This document shows, piece by piece, positions 1 through 5,953 of a stretch of DNA of 8,024 nt (position 1 is its first letter; every line of letters begins with the position of its first letter). Source of the stretch: Planctomycetota bacterium (GTDB lineage: Bacteria; Planctomycetota; Phycisphaerae; WQYP01); NCBI GenBank assembly GCA_021795535.1, contig JAJYPG010000042.1, forward strand, positions 1-8,024, in the 5' to 3' direction. The notes under the pieces are model-generated. The model was not told the origin of the DNA, made no database searches, and saw nothing but the letters and a program-made list of their open reading frames with translations. Position numbers and translations under genes: made by a program.

Positions 1-2
1 CG

Positions 3-122
3 TCCAATTTAACCAATACCCTCAGCAACTCCACCGTTGCCGTCCCGGAACCAAGGTCCGTGACGCTGATGGCTTTGAGTGCATTTTCCCTGCTCCTGCT
101 GCGTCGGCGTGCCAGAATCTGA
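3..122 (+). CDS. C-terminal fragment of a PEP-CTERM sorted exported protein (5' end outside window)
   Basis: The frame starting at base 3 is open from the window edge and ends at TGA 120-122. The last 26 or so residues show the tripartite PEP-CTERM signal: V-P-E-P (codons 42-53), a hydrophobic segment rich in L, A, S and F (about codons 60-101), and a terminal basic cluster R-R-R-A-R-I just before the stop. In known systems this tail anchors the protein in the inner membrane until an exosortase (EpsH/XrtA family) cleaves near the PEP motif and releases or transfers it to the cell surface or an exopolysaccharide matrix. The visible residues before the motif are Ser/Thr/Asn rich, as is usual for the linker of such surface proteins. 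The functional domain lies upstream and cannot be identified. A terminator follows 45 bases downstream, so this is the last gene of its transcript. Confidence 0.85.
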   Translation, partial: SNLTNTLSNSTVAVPEPRSVTLMALSAFSLLLLRRRARI

Positions 123-167
123 CGCGCCCCGCGACCACTTGGCTAATAACCGATCTTCCGAATGAAG

Positions 168-203
168 GGAACGCACCGCGAGGGATGTGTGTTCCTTTTT
201 TTT
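168..203 (+). terminator. Intrinsic terminator of the PEP-CTERM gene
   Basis: The 9-base arms GGAACGCAC (168-176) and GTGTGTTCC (187-195) pair fully as RNA with one G-U pair, around a 10-base loop. Eight T residues follow at once (196-203). The preceding AAG (165-167) can pair with the first Ts. The T-tract lies on the right, so it ends + strand transcription coming from the PEP-CTERM gene. In the opposite direction no U-tract follows, so it is not an obvious terminator for the convergent alcohol dehydrogenase gene. Confidence 0.85.
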
Positions 204-300
204 CGCCCATTCGAAATTAACAGGGGTATAAATCCACGTCGTGGTAAAAAACGTCGTCCTCCACATATCCTCGCGACATTCTGGTTGCGGTTCCGGCGTG
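204..300. other. Convergent intergenic spacer
   Basis: This 97-base spacer lies between the + strand terminator and the end of the minus-strand alcohol dehydrogenase gene. It contains a small imperfect palindrome CCACGTCGTGG (234-244) and a 7-bp direct repeat ACGTCGT (236-242 and 251-257) flanking an A6 run. On the minus strand the T6 comes before the small hairpin, not after it, so I cannot identify an intrinsic terminator for the dehydrogenase gene. No coding signal is seen. Confidence 0.5.
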
Positions 301-1365
301 CTATGACTTTAGCGGGTTTTTCAGTGTGCCAATATCTATCACAAACCGATATTTCACATCGTTTTTCAACAGACGTTCATAGGCCTGGTTAACCGCTTGA
401 ATGGGTACCATTTCCACATCGCAGACGATGTTGTGTTTGCCGCAAAAGTCGAGCATTTCCTGTGTTTCCGCCATGCCGCCGATGGACGATCCCGCGATGC
501 ATTTTCGCCCGGCAATAAGGCTTATGCCGCGCAGGGCGGGTTCAATCTCGGTCAGCACGCCGACAATCACCATGGTACCATCAAGCTTCAGCAGCGCCAT
601 ATAGGGGTTGGTGTCATGACCATTGGGAATAGTGTTGAGAAGAAAATCAAAACTTGCCGCGTGCTTTTGCATGGTGGCGGCATCGCGCGAAACCAGAACC
701 TCATCGGCTCCAAGTCGCAATGCATCTTTCCCTTTTTCCGGAGAGGTGGTGATCATAACAGTATGCGCCCCCATGGCATGGGCAAATTTCACGCCCATGT
801 GACCAAGACCACCAAGACCAATGATTCCGACCTTGTGGTTTTTACCAATATTCCAATGCCGCAGTGGCGAATAGGTGGTAATGCCGGCACACAACAGCGG
901 TGCAACGGCTTGCAAATTCAAGTTGCCGGGAACCTTCACAACGAAGCGTTCTTCCACAACAATCGTGTCTGAATAACCGCCAAAGGTGGTTTTACCCGAT
1001 TGTTTATCGCGGCTGTTGTAGGTCCAAAGGGTTCCGTTCAGACAGTATTGTTCCAAATTGGCGGAGCAGGATGTGCAGGTACGACAGGAATCAACCATGC
1101 AGCCTACACCCGCCAGATCGCCAACCTTGAGCTTTTTTACCTGCGGGCCAACATGGGTGACGCGGCCGACAATTTCATGGCCGGGAACGATCGGGTACAT
1201 GGAATTTCCCCAGTCGTTATGGATCTGATGCAGATCGGAATGACAGATTCCGCAGTAGAGAATGTCGATGACAATATCGCCCGGCCCGGGATCGCGGCGT
1301 GCAAAATTGAAAGGTTCCAGTGGGGCACTTATTTTATGTGACGCGTAACCGTGAGCTTGAATCAT
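301..1365 (-). CDS. yahK: Zinc-dependent alcohol/aldehyde dehydrogenase, YahK / cinnamyl-alcohol dehydrogenase type
   Basis: The protein has 354 residues, normal for the CAD/YahK branch of medium-chain dehydrogenases, which reversibly reduce aldehydes to alcohols in the cytosol. Catalytic zinc ligands are visible as C41 (G-I-C-H-S-D), H63 (P-G-H-E) and C159 (L-L-C-A-G). The structural zinc site is C94, C97, C100 and C108. The nucleotide fold has G-L-G-G-L-G at 183-188, followed about 20 residues later by T-T-S (206-208), with small hydroxyl residues where NAD enzymes carry Asp; this suggests NADP(H). Segments such as S-P-L-R-H-W and E-T-Q-E-M-L-D-F-C match E. coli YahK closely from memory. 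The frame stays open 21 codons further upstream, but ATG 1365 has GGAG eight bases before it (1374-1377) and aligns with the family start. The natural substrate is not visible. The gene lies downstream of the GH63 gene, same strand, after a 304-base gap. Confidence 0.93.
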   Translation of the reverse strand: MIQAHGYASHKISAPLEPFNFARRDPGPGDIVIDILYCGICHSDLHQIHNDWGNSMYPIVPGHEIVGRVTHVGPQVKKLKVGDLAGVGCMVDSCRTCTSCSANLEQYCLNGTLWTYNSRDKQSGKTTFGGYSDTIVVEERFVVKVPGNLNLQAVAPLLCAGITTYSPLRHWNIGKNHKVGIIGLGGLGHMGVKFAHAMGAHTVMITTSPEKGKDALRLGADEVLVSRDAATMQKHAASFDFLLNTIPNGHDTNPYMALLKLDGTMVIVGVLTEIEPALRGISLIAGRKCIAGSSIGGMAETQEMLDFCGKHNIVCDVEMVPIQAVNQAYERLLKNDVKYRFVIDIGTLKNPLKS

Positions 1366-1373
1366 GATCGGGA

Positions 1374-1377
1374 CTCC
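1374..1377 (-). promoter_or_regulatory. Ribosome binding site that sets the dehydrogenase start
   Basis: On the minus strand GGAG lies eight bases before ATG 1365. The alternative upstream start near 1428 has no comparable site, and its extra 21 residues have no counterpart in this family, so the shorter form is preferred. Confidence 0.7.
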
Positions 1378-1669
1378 ATAACCTGTTTCTCGGCCCAGCG
1401 GGCCGTATACACTATTGAATAATAGCACGCATTACCTTCGCGCGGCGAATTGGTTGGGATACTCCCTTTGTGGTGGAGACTTTTGCACTGGTTGCACGCC
1501 AGAGCCGTTTTTAGTGCCAAAGTGCGAAGGTTGGGTTAAAGCAATTGCCTCCACTCTGGGGGAACCCGTTTGTATCAGGAATTCCGGAAACTCCAGTGTG
1601 CCTGCAGGCACGGTTCTGGGAGGGCGGCTGTTCCTCCCGCCTCTTTCAATCGCCACAAGGGCCGCGGGA
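1378..1669. other. Intergenic region between GH63 gene and dehydrogenase, several inverted repeats
   Basis: No credible gene lies here; reading frames that cross it run antisense to real genes or lack start signals. On the minus strand, 3' of the GH63 stop, come two adjacent hairpins: GGGAGG/CCTCCC (1618-1623 with 1633-1638) and the 14-bp palindrome GTGCCTGCAGGCAC (1598-1611), the latter flanked by CCAG/CTGG. Neither is followed by a U-tract. Near the dehydrogenase start are a 6-bp-stem hairpin (1391-1405) and a 5-bp inverted repeat CTATT/AATAG (1412-1425). A TATTAT on the minus strand in this repeat could be a -10 box, but no matching -35 is present. Confidence 0.5.
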
Positions 1670-4345
1670 TTAGCCGCCGGAGCGGTTATAGCCGCGGGTA
1701 ACATAGTCAATAAGCTGCACCACCAGGGAAGTCCATCCGGTTTGGTGAGATGCGCCAATGCCCGCACCGTTATCGCCATGAAAATATTCATTGAAAACAA
1801 TAAGGTCTTTCCAGAGCGGATTTTCCTGGAACAGCATTTCCCCACCAAGAAACGGACGGTGGCCATTTTTGTCGGGTGTAAAAATGGAAATCATGCGTTT
1901 TGAAAGCTCTTCAGACAGCGCCAGAAGATTCATCTGCTTCCCCGGCTCCACGGGCGATGGCACCGTAATCTTGTCGCCGTAGAATCGGTTAAAGGTTCGC
2001 AGCGCGGTAATAAGCAGATAGGCGGTGGGGAACCAGATTGGTCCGCGCCAGTTGGAATTTCCACCGAAGAGCGTGGAGCGGGATTCCGCCGGATCGTAAC
2101 GTACGGTCCATTCTTTGTTATCAAACCCGATGCTGTATGGATGGTCCAGATAATAACGAGAAAGAGAGCGCAGGCCAAAATCGGATAAAAATTCATTCGG
2201 GTCCGCCACGCGCGCCAGCGCCCGGGTCAGTCGTCTGTGATTGGCGATGCCAAGCAGACACTGGTTCCCATCCGCGGACCAGGTTATACCCACGCATTCC
2301 CGCGCAATATGGTCCTGCATGGTTTTGGATTCCCAGCGCTGCTTGAACGCGGGCAAATTGGCAAACCAGCTCTTTTCCAGCACCTGCACCGCATAAAGTG
2401 GAATCAGGCCCACACCAGACCGCACCCGCAATGGAATGCTTTTCCCGGAATGCCGACTGGTGATTTTATCGTAGTAAAAGCCATCCTGGGAATCCCACAG
2501 ACCGACACTGCCATCGGCGGGCGCGTTAATCGCCTGCGATATGGCCAGGAAATGGTCAAAAAATTTCAACGCCAGGTGGCTGTAAACCGGATCATGCTGC
2601 GCCAGTTCCAGACTGATGGTCATCATGTTCAGGCAGAAAAGTCCCATCCAGCCGGTCGCATCCGCCTGTTCCAGCGTCTGGCCATCCGGCAGGGGCTGGC
2701 TTCGGTCGAAGACGGAAATGTTATCCAGCCCCAGGAAGCCACCCTGAAAAACATTGTGTCCGCGGCTGTCTTTGCGGTTCACCCACCAGACAAAGCTCAG
2801 CAATAGTTTGTGATACATGCGCTCGAGAAACGCCCGGTCGCCGTTACCGTTGTGCAGGCGTTTTTCCATGTTGTAAACGCGCCAGGCGGCCAGTGCCTGA
2901 ATGGGTGGATTGACATCATCAAACGACCATTCGTAGGCGGGCAACTGGCCGGATAAATTTTGAAAACGTTCACTGACCATTAGTTCCATTTGCGACTTGG
3001 CCAGATCAATATCCACGTACCCCAGTGTCAGACAGTGAAAAGCCCAGTCCCATGCCGCAAACCACGGATATTCCCAGGTATCGGGCATCACAATAACATC
3101 GGACGCTTTGAGCCGGTTCCAGTTGGTGTTCCTCCCGGTTTTCCGCTGGGGGGGAGGCGGATAATCGCCATCGCCCTTCAGCCATACCTCCACATCATAG
3201 TTATAAAATTGCTTGCTCCATAAAAGCCCGGCAAGGGCCTGACGCTGAATGGGCCGCAGTTGGTCTTGACAGGTGGGGGGGAGCATGGCTTTATAAAATT
3301 CATCCGCCTCGGCAATTCGCCGGGTGAATGTGCCGGAAAAATTCTCGAACGGATTTTGCGTACCCGCGTCCGCCAGCACCATCTCCACCACCTGTGTCGC
3401 ACCTGCACCCATCAGCCAGTTATAATGCAGACAGGCCTTGGTACCCCACGACTGTTGATGCACCGCGGTATGCCGTCCCTGCACCAGATAATCATGAAAA
3501 GCATCTTTCGTGGCCGGGTGGGTGTTGGGCGAATTGTAAAGCCGTTGGCGATTGGTTTCGTTAAAAGTGAAAAGTGGCTCGGCGGAGCCGCGCGACCAGA
3601 GCTTGTATTTTCCCAGTTCCGGATGTTCGGCCTGTATGACGATATTTTCGCCGGATTCCCCGTCCGCAAGGCGAATGACCGGTTCCTTGTCCGGTGTGGC
3701 TTTCCAGGACCAGGTGTTGCGAAACCAGAGTGTGGGCAGAAAATGAAAGGCTGCGGAGTTTTTCCCACAATTTTTAATGGTGCAGCGGAAAAGAATTTCT
3801 TCCGGATCACGCTTGGCGTATTCAATCACCACATCAAAAAAGGCGTTGTCGGAAAATACGCCTGTATCCACCAGTTCATATTCCGGCTGGTCTGGACCTC
3901 GATGGCGATTTATTTCCACCAGTGTCCGGTAGGGAAATTCCGCGTGCGGGTAACGGTAACACATTTTCATGTAGGAATGCGATGGGGTGTTATCAAGAAA
4001 ATAGTAGTATTCCTTCACATCCTCGCCATGGTTCCCCTCCTGATTGGTCAGGCCGAACATGCGCTCTTTCAGGATTGGATCGTGGCCATTCCAGAACGCG
4101 GGGGCGAAGCAGAGAATTTGCTCGCTGTCGCAAATACCGCCAATACCATCCTCATTCCAGCGATAAGCGCGGCTGCGCGCCATGTCATGGGTGAAATATC
4201 CCCAGGCGTTGCCATCCGCCGAATAATCCTCGCGCACGGTGCCCCAGGCGCGTTCCGCCAGGTAAGGCCCCCATTTACGCCATGGCGCAGCAGTTTTGGC
4301 GTCCACCATCCGTTTTTGTTCCGCCCCTGCATTCGGCTGACTCAT
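1670..4345 (-). CDS. GH63 / MGH1-like glycoside hydrolase (putative glucosidase), about 890 aa
   Basis: This 891-residue protein matches, by remembered motifs, the large bacterial 'glucosidase' family with a GH63 C-terminal or MGH1-like (alpha/alpha)6-barrel domain; about 880-900 residues is the usual size. Roughly residues 20-360 form the N-terminal beta-rich part (W-G-T-V-R-E-D-Y-S near 35-42). The barrel fills about 365-885. Family motifs include A-W-D-W-A-F (431-436), Y-E-W-S-F-D-D-V-N-P-P (471-481), S-N-W-R-G-P-I-W-F-P (764-773) and N-E-Y-F-H-G-D-N-G (852-860). By analogy with inverting GH63 enzymes, D433 may be the general acid and E853 the general base; this is inference. No signal peptide is seen, so it is probably cytosolic. 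ATG 4345 has GAGG seven bases upstream. Possible substrates are alpha-glucosides or glycosyl-glycerate-type solutes; the sequence does not decide. Confidence 0.9.
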   Translation of the reverse strand: MSQPNAGAEQKRMVDAKTAAPWRKWGPYLAERAWGTVREDYSADGNAWGYFTHDMARSRAYRWNEDGIGGICDSEQILCFAPAFWNGHDPILKERMFGLTNQEGNHGEDVKEYYYFLDNTPSHSYMKMCYRYPHAEFPYRTLVEINRHRGPDQPEYELVDTGVFSDNAFFDVVIEYAKRDPEEILFRCTIKNCGKNSAAFHFLPTLWFRNTWSWKATPDKEPVIRLADGESGENIVIQAEHPELGKYKLWSRGSAEPLFTFNETNRQRLYNSPNTHPATKDAFHDYLVQGRHTAVHQQSWGTKACLHYNWLMGAGATQVVEMVLADAGTQNPFENFSGTFTRRIAEADEFYKAMLPPTCQDQLRPIQRQALAGLLWSKQFYNYDVEVWLKGDGDYPPPPQRKTGRNTNWNRLKASDVIVMPDTWEYPWFAAWDWAFHCLTLGYVDIDLAKSQMELMVSERFQNLSGQLPAYEWSFDDVNPPIQALAAWRVYNMEKRLHNGNGDRAFLERMYHKLLLSFVWWVNRKDSRGHNVFQGGFLGLDNISVFDRSQPLPDGQTLEQADATGWMGLFCLNMMTISLELAQHDPVYSHLALKFFDHFLAISQAINAPADGSVGLWDSQDGFYYDKITSRHSGKSIPLRVRSGVGLIPLYAVQVLEKSWFANLPAFKQRWESKTMQDHIARECVGITWSADGNQCLLGIANHRRLTRALARVADPNEFLSDFGLRSLSRYYLDHPYSIGFDNKEWTVRYDPAESRSTLFGGNSNWRGPIWFPTAYLLITALRTFNRFYGDKITVPSPVEPGKQMNLLALSEELSKRMISIFTPDKNGHRPFLGGEMLFQENPLWKDLIVFNEYFHGDNGAGIGASHQTGWTSLVVQLIDYVTRGYNRSGG

Positions 4346-4475
4346 AAAAGGTCCTCACACAAAGTTGTTTTCCATTAAGAGGTCTACCATAAATCGGCCT
4401 GCGATACCAGCGCGGCACTATAAAGGGATCGCAATTTTACCGTGACTTTGGAGTTGCTGCGGCCTGCTTACATGA
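4346..4475 (-). promoter_or_regulatory. Upstream region of the GH63 gene with a possible promoter and operator
   Basis: This 130-base gap separates the metallophosphoesterase stop from the GH63 start. On the minus strand it carries GAGG (4353-4356) as ribosome binding site and TATAGT (4422 down to 4417) as a candidate -10 box. The best -35 match at 18-base spacing agrees in only three of six positions. A 6-bp inverted repeat TGCGAT/ATCGCA (4400-4405 and 4428-4433) brackets the -10 candidate, as an operator might. No intrinsic terminator for the metallophosphoesterase gene is visible, so read-through remains possible. Confidence 0.35.
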
Positions 4476-5453
4476 TCAGGTGGGTTGAATTGGACTTTCC
4501 GGGCGGAGCGTGAACAATCGACTTTCCGGCGGACACCGCATACGCAAGGGTATGGTGGACCCGATGCCGCGACTGACATACATGCGTTGATGGCCCGCCA
4601 CCGGGTGGGAAAAATGGTAAATTCCATCAATCCATTCGCGATGTTCCATGGGAACAAACAGCGGGCCAACCATGGGAAACACCACTTGTCCGCCATGGCT
4701 GTGGCCGCAGAGCATCCAATGCCATGGATAATTTTGCAGTTGTACGCATCCATCCGGATTATGCTCAAGGCATATACACGGCTCGCCGGCGGCAACCCCG
4801 GCAAACGCGGCGGCGGGGTCGGCGTTGCCAGTCCAAAGTTCATCTATTCCAACAATCCACAGGCGGGCCGTGCCACGCGAAATTGCGGCACTCTGATTAC
4901 AAAGCACCGGAACGTTGGCCTTGGCCAAAAGGAGGCGGAGGCGTTTGTGAATGGCGCGGTGGCCGGAGCGTTTGCCCACATGCCGCCAGGAATATTCATG
5001 GTAATCATGATTGCCGAAGCAGGCAAAAATGCCATCTGGGGCGCAGAGCAGGGGCAACAATTCACGTAATGCGGGTAGTCCGGCGGGCACATAATCAATA
5101 AGATCGCCGGAGATCAGAATTAAATCAGGTTTGGCTTGCATGGCCGTCGCAAGTACCCGCCGCAGGTAACTTTGTCGTGTGGCTCCGGCGTGAAAATCGG
5201 TGAGATGGAGAATTTTATAGCCATGAAATGTTTGGGGAAGACCGGAGATGGGCATATCCGAATGAACCAGGGACCAGCGGTATGGGGCGACCAGTCGCGG
5301 CCAGAGCATGGCGGTAATGCTCAGGCGGCCAAACCTTTTGACCCATGGCCCAAAAATTTCATGGTGGAAGAAAAGTCTTTCCAAAGGCCGGTGGCGCAGC
5401 GCACGGTGGATATCAAACTGTGGGATGTAATGTTTGCGGCGCGACGACTTCAT
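4476..5453 (-). CDS. Calcineurin-like metallophosphoesterase, YaeI-type
   Basis: From ATG 5453 the protein has 325 residues and the full set of calcineurin-like phosphoesterase motifs in order: D86-F-H88 (L-T-D-F-H), G-D117-L-I-D, G-N-H-D (147-150), H231 in L-E-H-N-P-D, and G-H-S-H-G-G-Q (250-256). These bind two metal ions and hydrolyse phosphomono- or diesters. The H-N-P-D and G-H-S-H-G-G-Q pattern resembles E. coli YaeI and relatives, some of which act on lipid-linked substrates such as UDP-diacylglucosamine; that substrate is only a possibility here. No clear signal peptide or membrane helix is present, though about 60 basic and aromatic residues precede the domain. The frame is open 86 codons further upstream, but that stretch includes repeat DNA and lacks family similarity, so ATG 5453 is chosen even though it has no Shine-Dalgarno. 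Confidence 0.85.
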   Translation of the reverse strand: MKSSRRKHYIPQFDIHRALRHRPLERLFFHHEIFGPWVKRFGRLSITAMLWPRLVAPYRWSLVHSDMPISGLPQTFHGYKILHLTDFHAGATRQSYLRRVLATAMQAKPDLILISGDLIDYVPAGLPALRELLPLLCAPDGIFACFGNHDYHEYSWRHVGKRSGHRAIHKRLRLLLAKANVPVLCNQSAAISRGTARLWIVGIDELWTGNADPAAAFAGVAAGEPCICLEHNPDGCVQLQNYPWHWMLCGHSHGGQVVFPMVGPLFVPMEHREWIDGIYHFSHPVAGHQRMYVSRGIGSTIPLRMRCPPESRLFTLRPESPIQPT

Positions 5454-5509
5454 AATGAGAAGTGTGGCTTGGCGGGGAAGATTTGGCAATGGGGTGACGG
5501 CTGCGTAAA

Positions 5510-5550
5510 GGAATTTCAAAGGTAGGATTGGAGATTTCAAACGTGGGGTT
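5510..5550. repeat. Imperfect 20/21-bp tandem repeat, two units
   Basis: Unit one (5510-5529) and unit two (5530-5550) share GGA, ATTTCAAA and the ending G-G-x-T-T with few differences and one extra base in unit two. Read on the minus strand they encode a tandem N-P-T-F-E-I-S / N-P-T-F-E-I-P. From memory, similar 'FEIS'-like short repeats occur in planctomycete intergenic DNA. Such units argue that this stretch is not part of the neighbouring protein. Confidence 0.6.
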
Positions 5551-5682
5551 TGGTGAAATTTCTGGCGGAGCCACTTTCTTCCTCCCCAAAAAAAGCAAAG
5601 GCGGTATTGCGAACTATCCGACTGGCCGGTGCCTGCGAGCGAGGCGGGATTCTTGACTACCGCAGCCGATGGCCAAAGAGTT

Positions 5683-5734
5683 TCTGCCAACACGGCAGGG
5701 TTGCGGGGCATAAGGCCTGCTTTGGCAGATTTTT
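5683..5734 (+). terminator. Nested hairpin with T5 tract, terminator-like, no gene upstream on this strand
   Basis: Outer arms TCTGCCAA (5683-5690) and TTGGCAGA (5722-5729) are perfectly complementary. An inner stem GCAGG/CCTGC (5695-5699 with 5716-5720) fits inside, leaving a 16-base loop. TTTTT follows directly at 5730-5734. The layout is that of a rightward intrinsic terminator, although the loop is longer than usual. No + strand CDS ends before it; the nearest DNA to the left is antisense to the 5' part of the metallophosphoesterase gene. Confidence 0.5.
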
Positions 5735-5771
5735 GAGGTGATTTGACGGCGAAAACGCTTTTTTATGGCAA

Positions 5772-5797
5772 TTGCATAACTTATTGTTAAATATAAT
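5772..5797 (+). promoter_or_regulatory. Candidate promoter for the receiver-like gene
   Basis: A perfect TATAAT lies at 5792-5797 within AT-rich DNA. The nearest -35-like hexamer TTGCAT (5772-5777) is only 14 bases away, and at 17 bases the sequence is CAATTG, so the -35 is poor. If used, transcription would begin near 5804 and give a leader of about 150 bases. Confidence 0.35.
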
Positions 5798-5920
5798 GTT
5801 ACAACGCTATTACTGGCCAAAAATCGCTCTCGGTATGGGCTTTGCTTGTCTTACGGTGTACGGGTGTCCGCATGACAGCGGGCGCAATAACCGTTATAGG
5901 CCGTTGGAAGGTAATGAGCC

Positions 5921-5944
5921 ATGAAAGCCAATGGAAGCCAATGA
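5921..5944 (+). CDS. Possible seven-codon leader ORF upstream of the receiver-like gene
   Basis: ATG 5921 is preceded by GGAAGG (5906-5911) nine bases upstream, a better ribosome site than any before the main gene. It encodes M-K-A-N-G-S-Q and stops at TGA 5942-5944, in the same frame as the receiver-like gene and nine bases before its ATG. It overlaps the tandem sequence AAGCCAATG (5925-5933 and 5935-5943). It could deliver ribosomes to the following start by re-initiation, or it may be chance. Confidence 0.3.
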   Translation: MKANGSQ

Positions 5945-5953
5945 AGTTTGTAC

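Larger units (their letters stand above)
5454..5803. other. Intergenic region between divergent genes: repeats, orphan hairpin, AT-rich promoter zone
   Basis: No convincing gene is seen here. From left to right it contains the imperfect tandem repeat (5510-5550), a GC-rich stretch, the nested hairpin with T-tract (5683-5734) and an AT-rich stretch (about 5758-5812). Short frames on both strands lack family motifs. The minus-strand extension of the metallophosphoesterase frame crosses the first half, but its translation is a mixture of repeat-derived and low-complexity residues. Confidence 0.5.

Noticed and set aside
397..972. 191-codon + strand frame antisense to the dehydrogenase
   Set aside because: Translation resembles no family; the opposite strand carries all zinc and nucleotide-binding motifs of a dehydrogenase.
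1415..1903. 162-codon + strand frame in the gap before the dehydrogenase
   Set aside because: Two thirds of it is antisense to the end of the GH63 gene; no domain or ribosome site is seen.
3260..4378. 372-codon + strand frame antisense to the GH63 gene
   Set aside because: No family motif in the translation, no ribosome site, and it mirrors the codon bias of the strongly supported minus-strand gene.
5413..5574. 53-codon minus-strand frame with GTG start and GGAGG six bases upstream
   Set aside because: The ribosome-site geometry is good, but the product is Pro/Ser-rich, half of it comes from the tandem repeat, and it overlaps the metallophosphoesterase start in another frame. It could be a coupling leader, but nothing else supports it.
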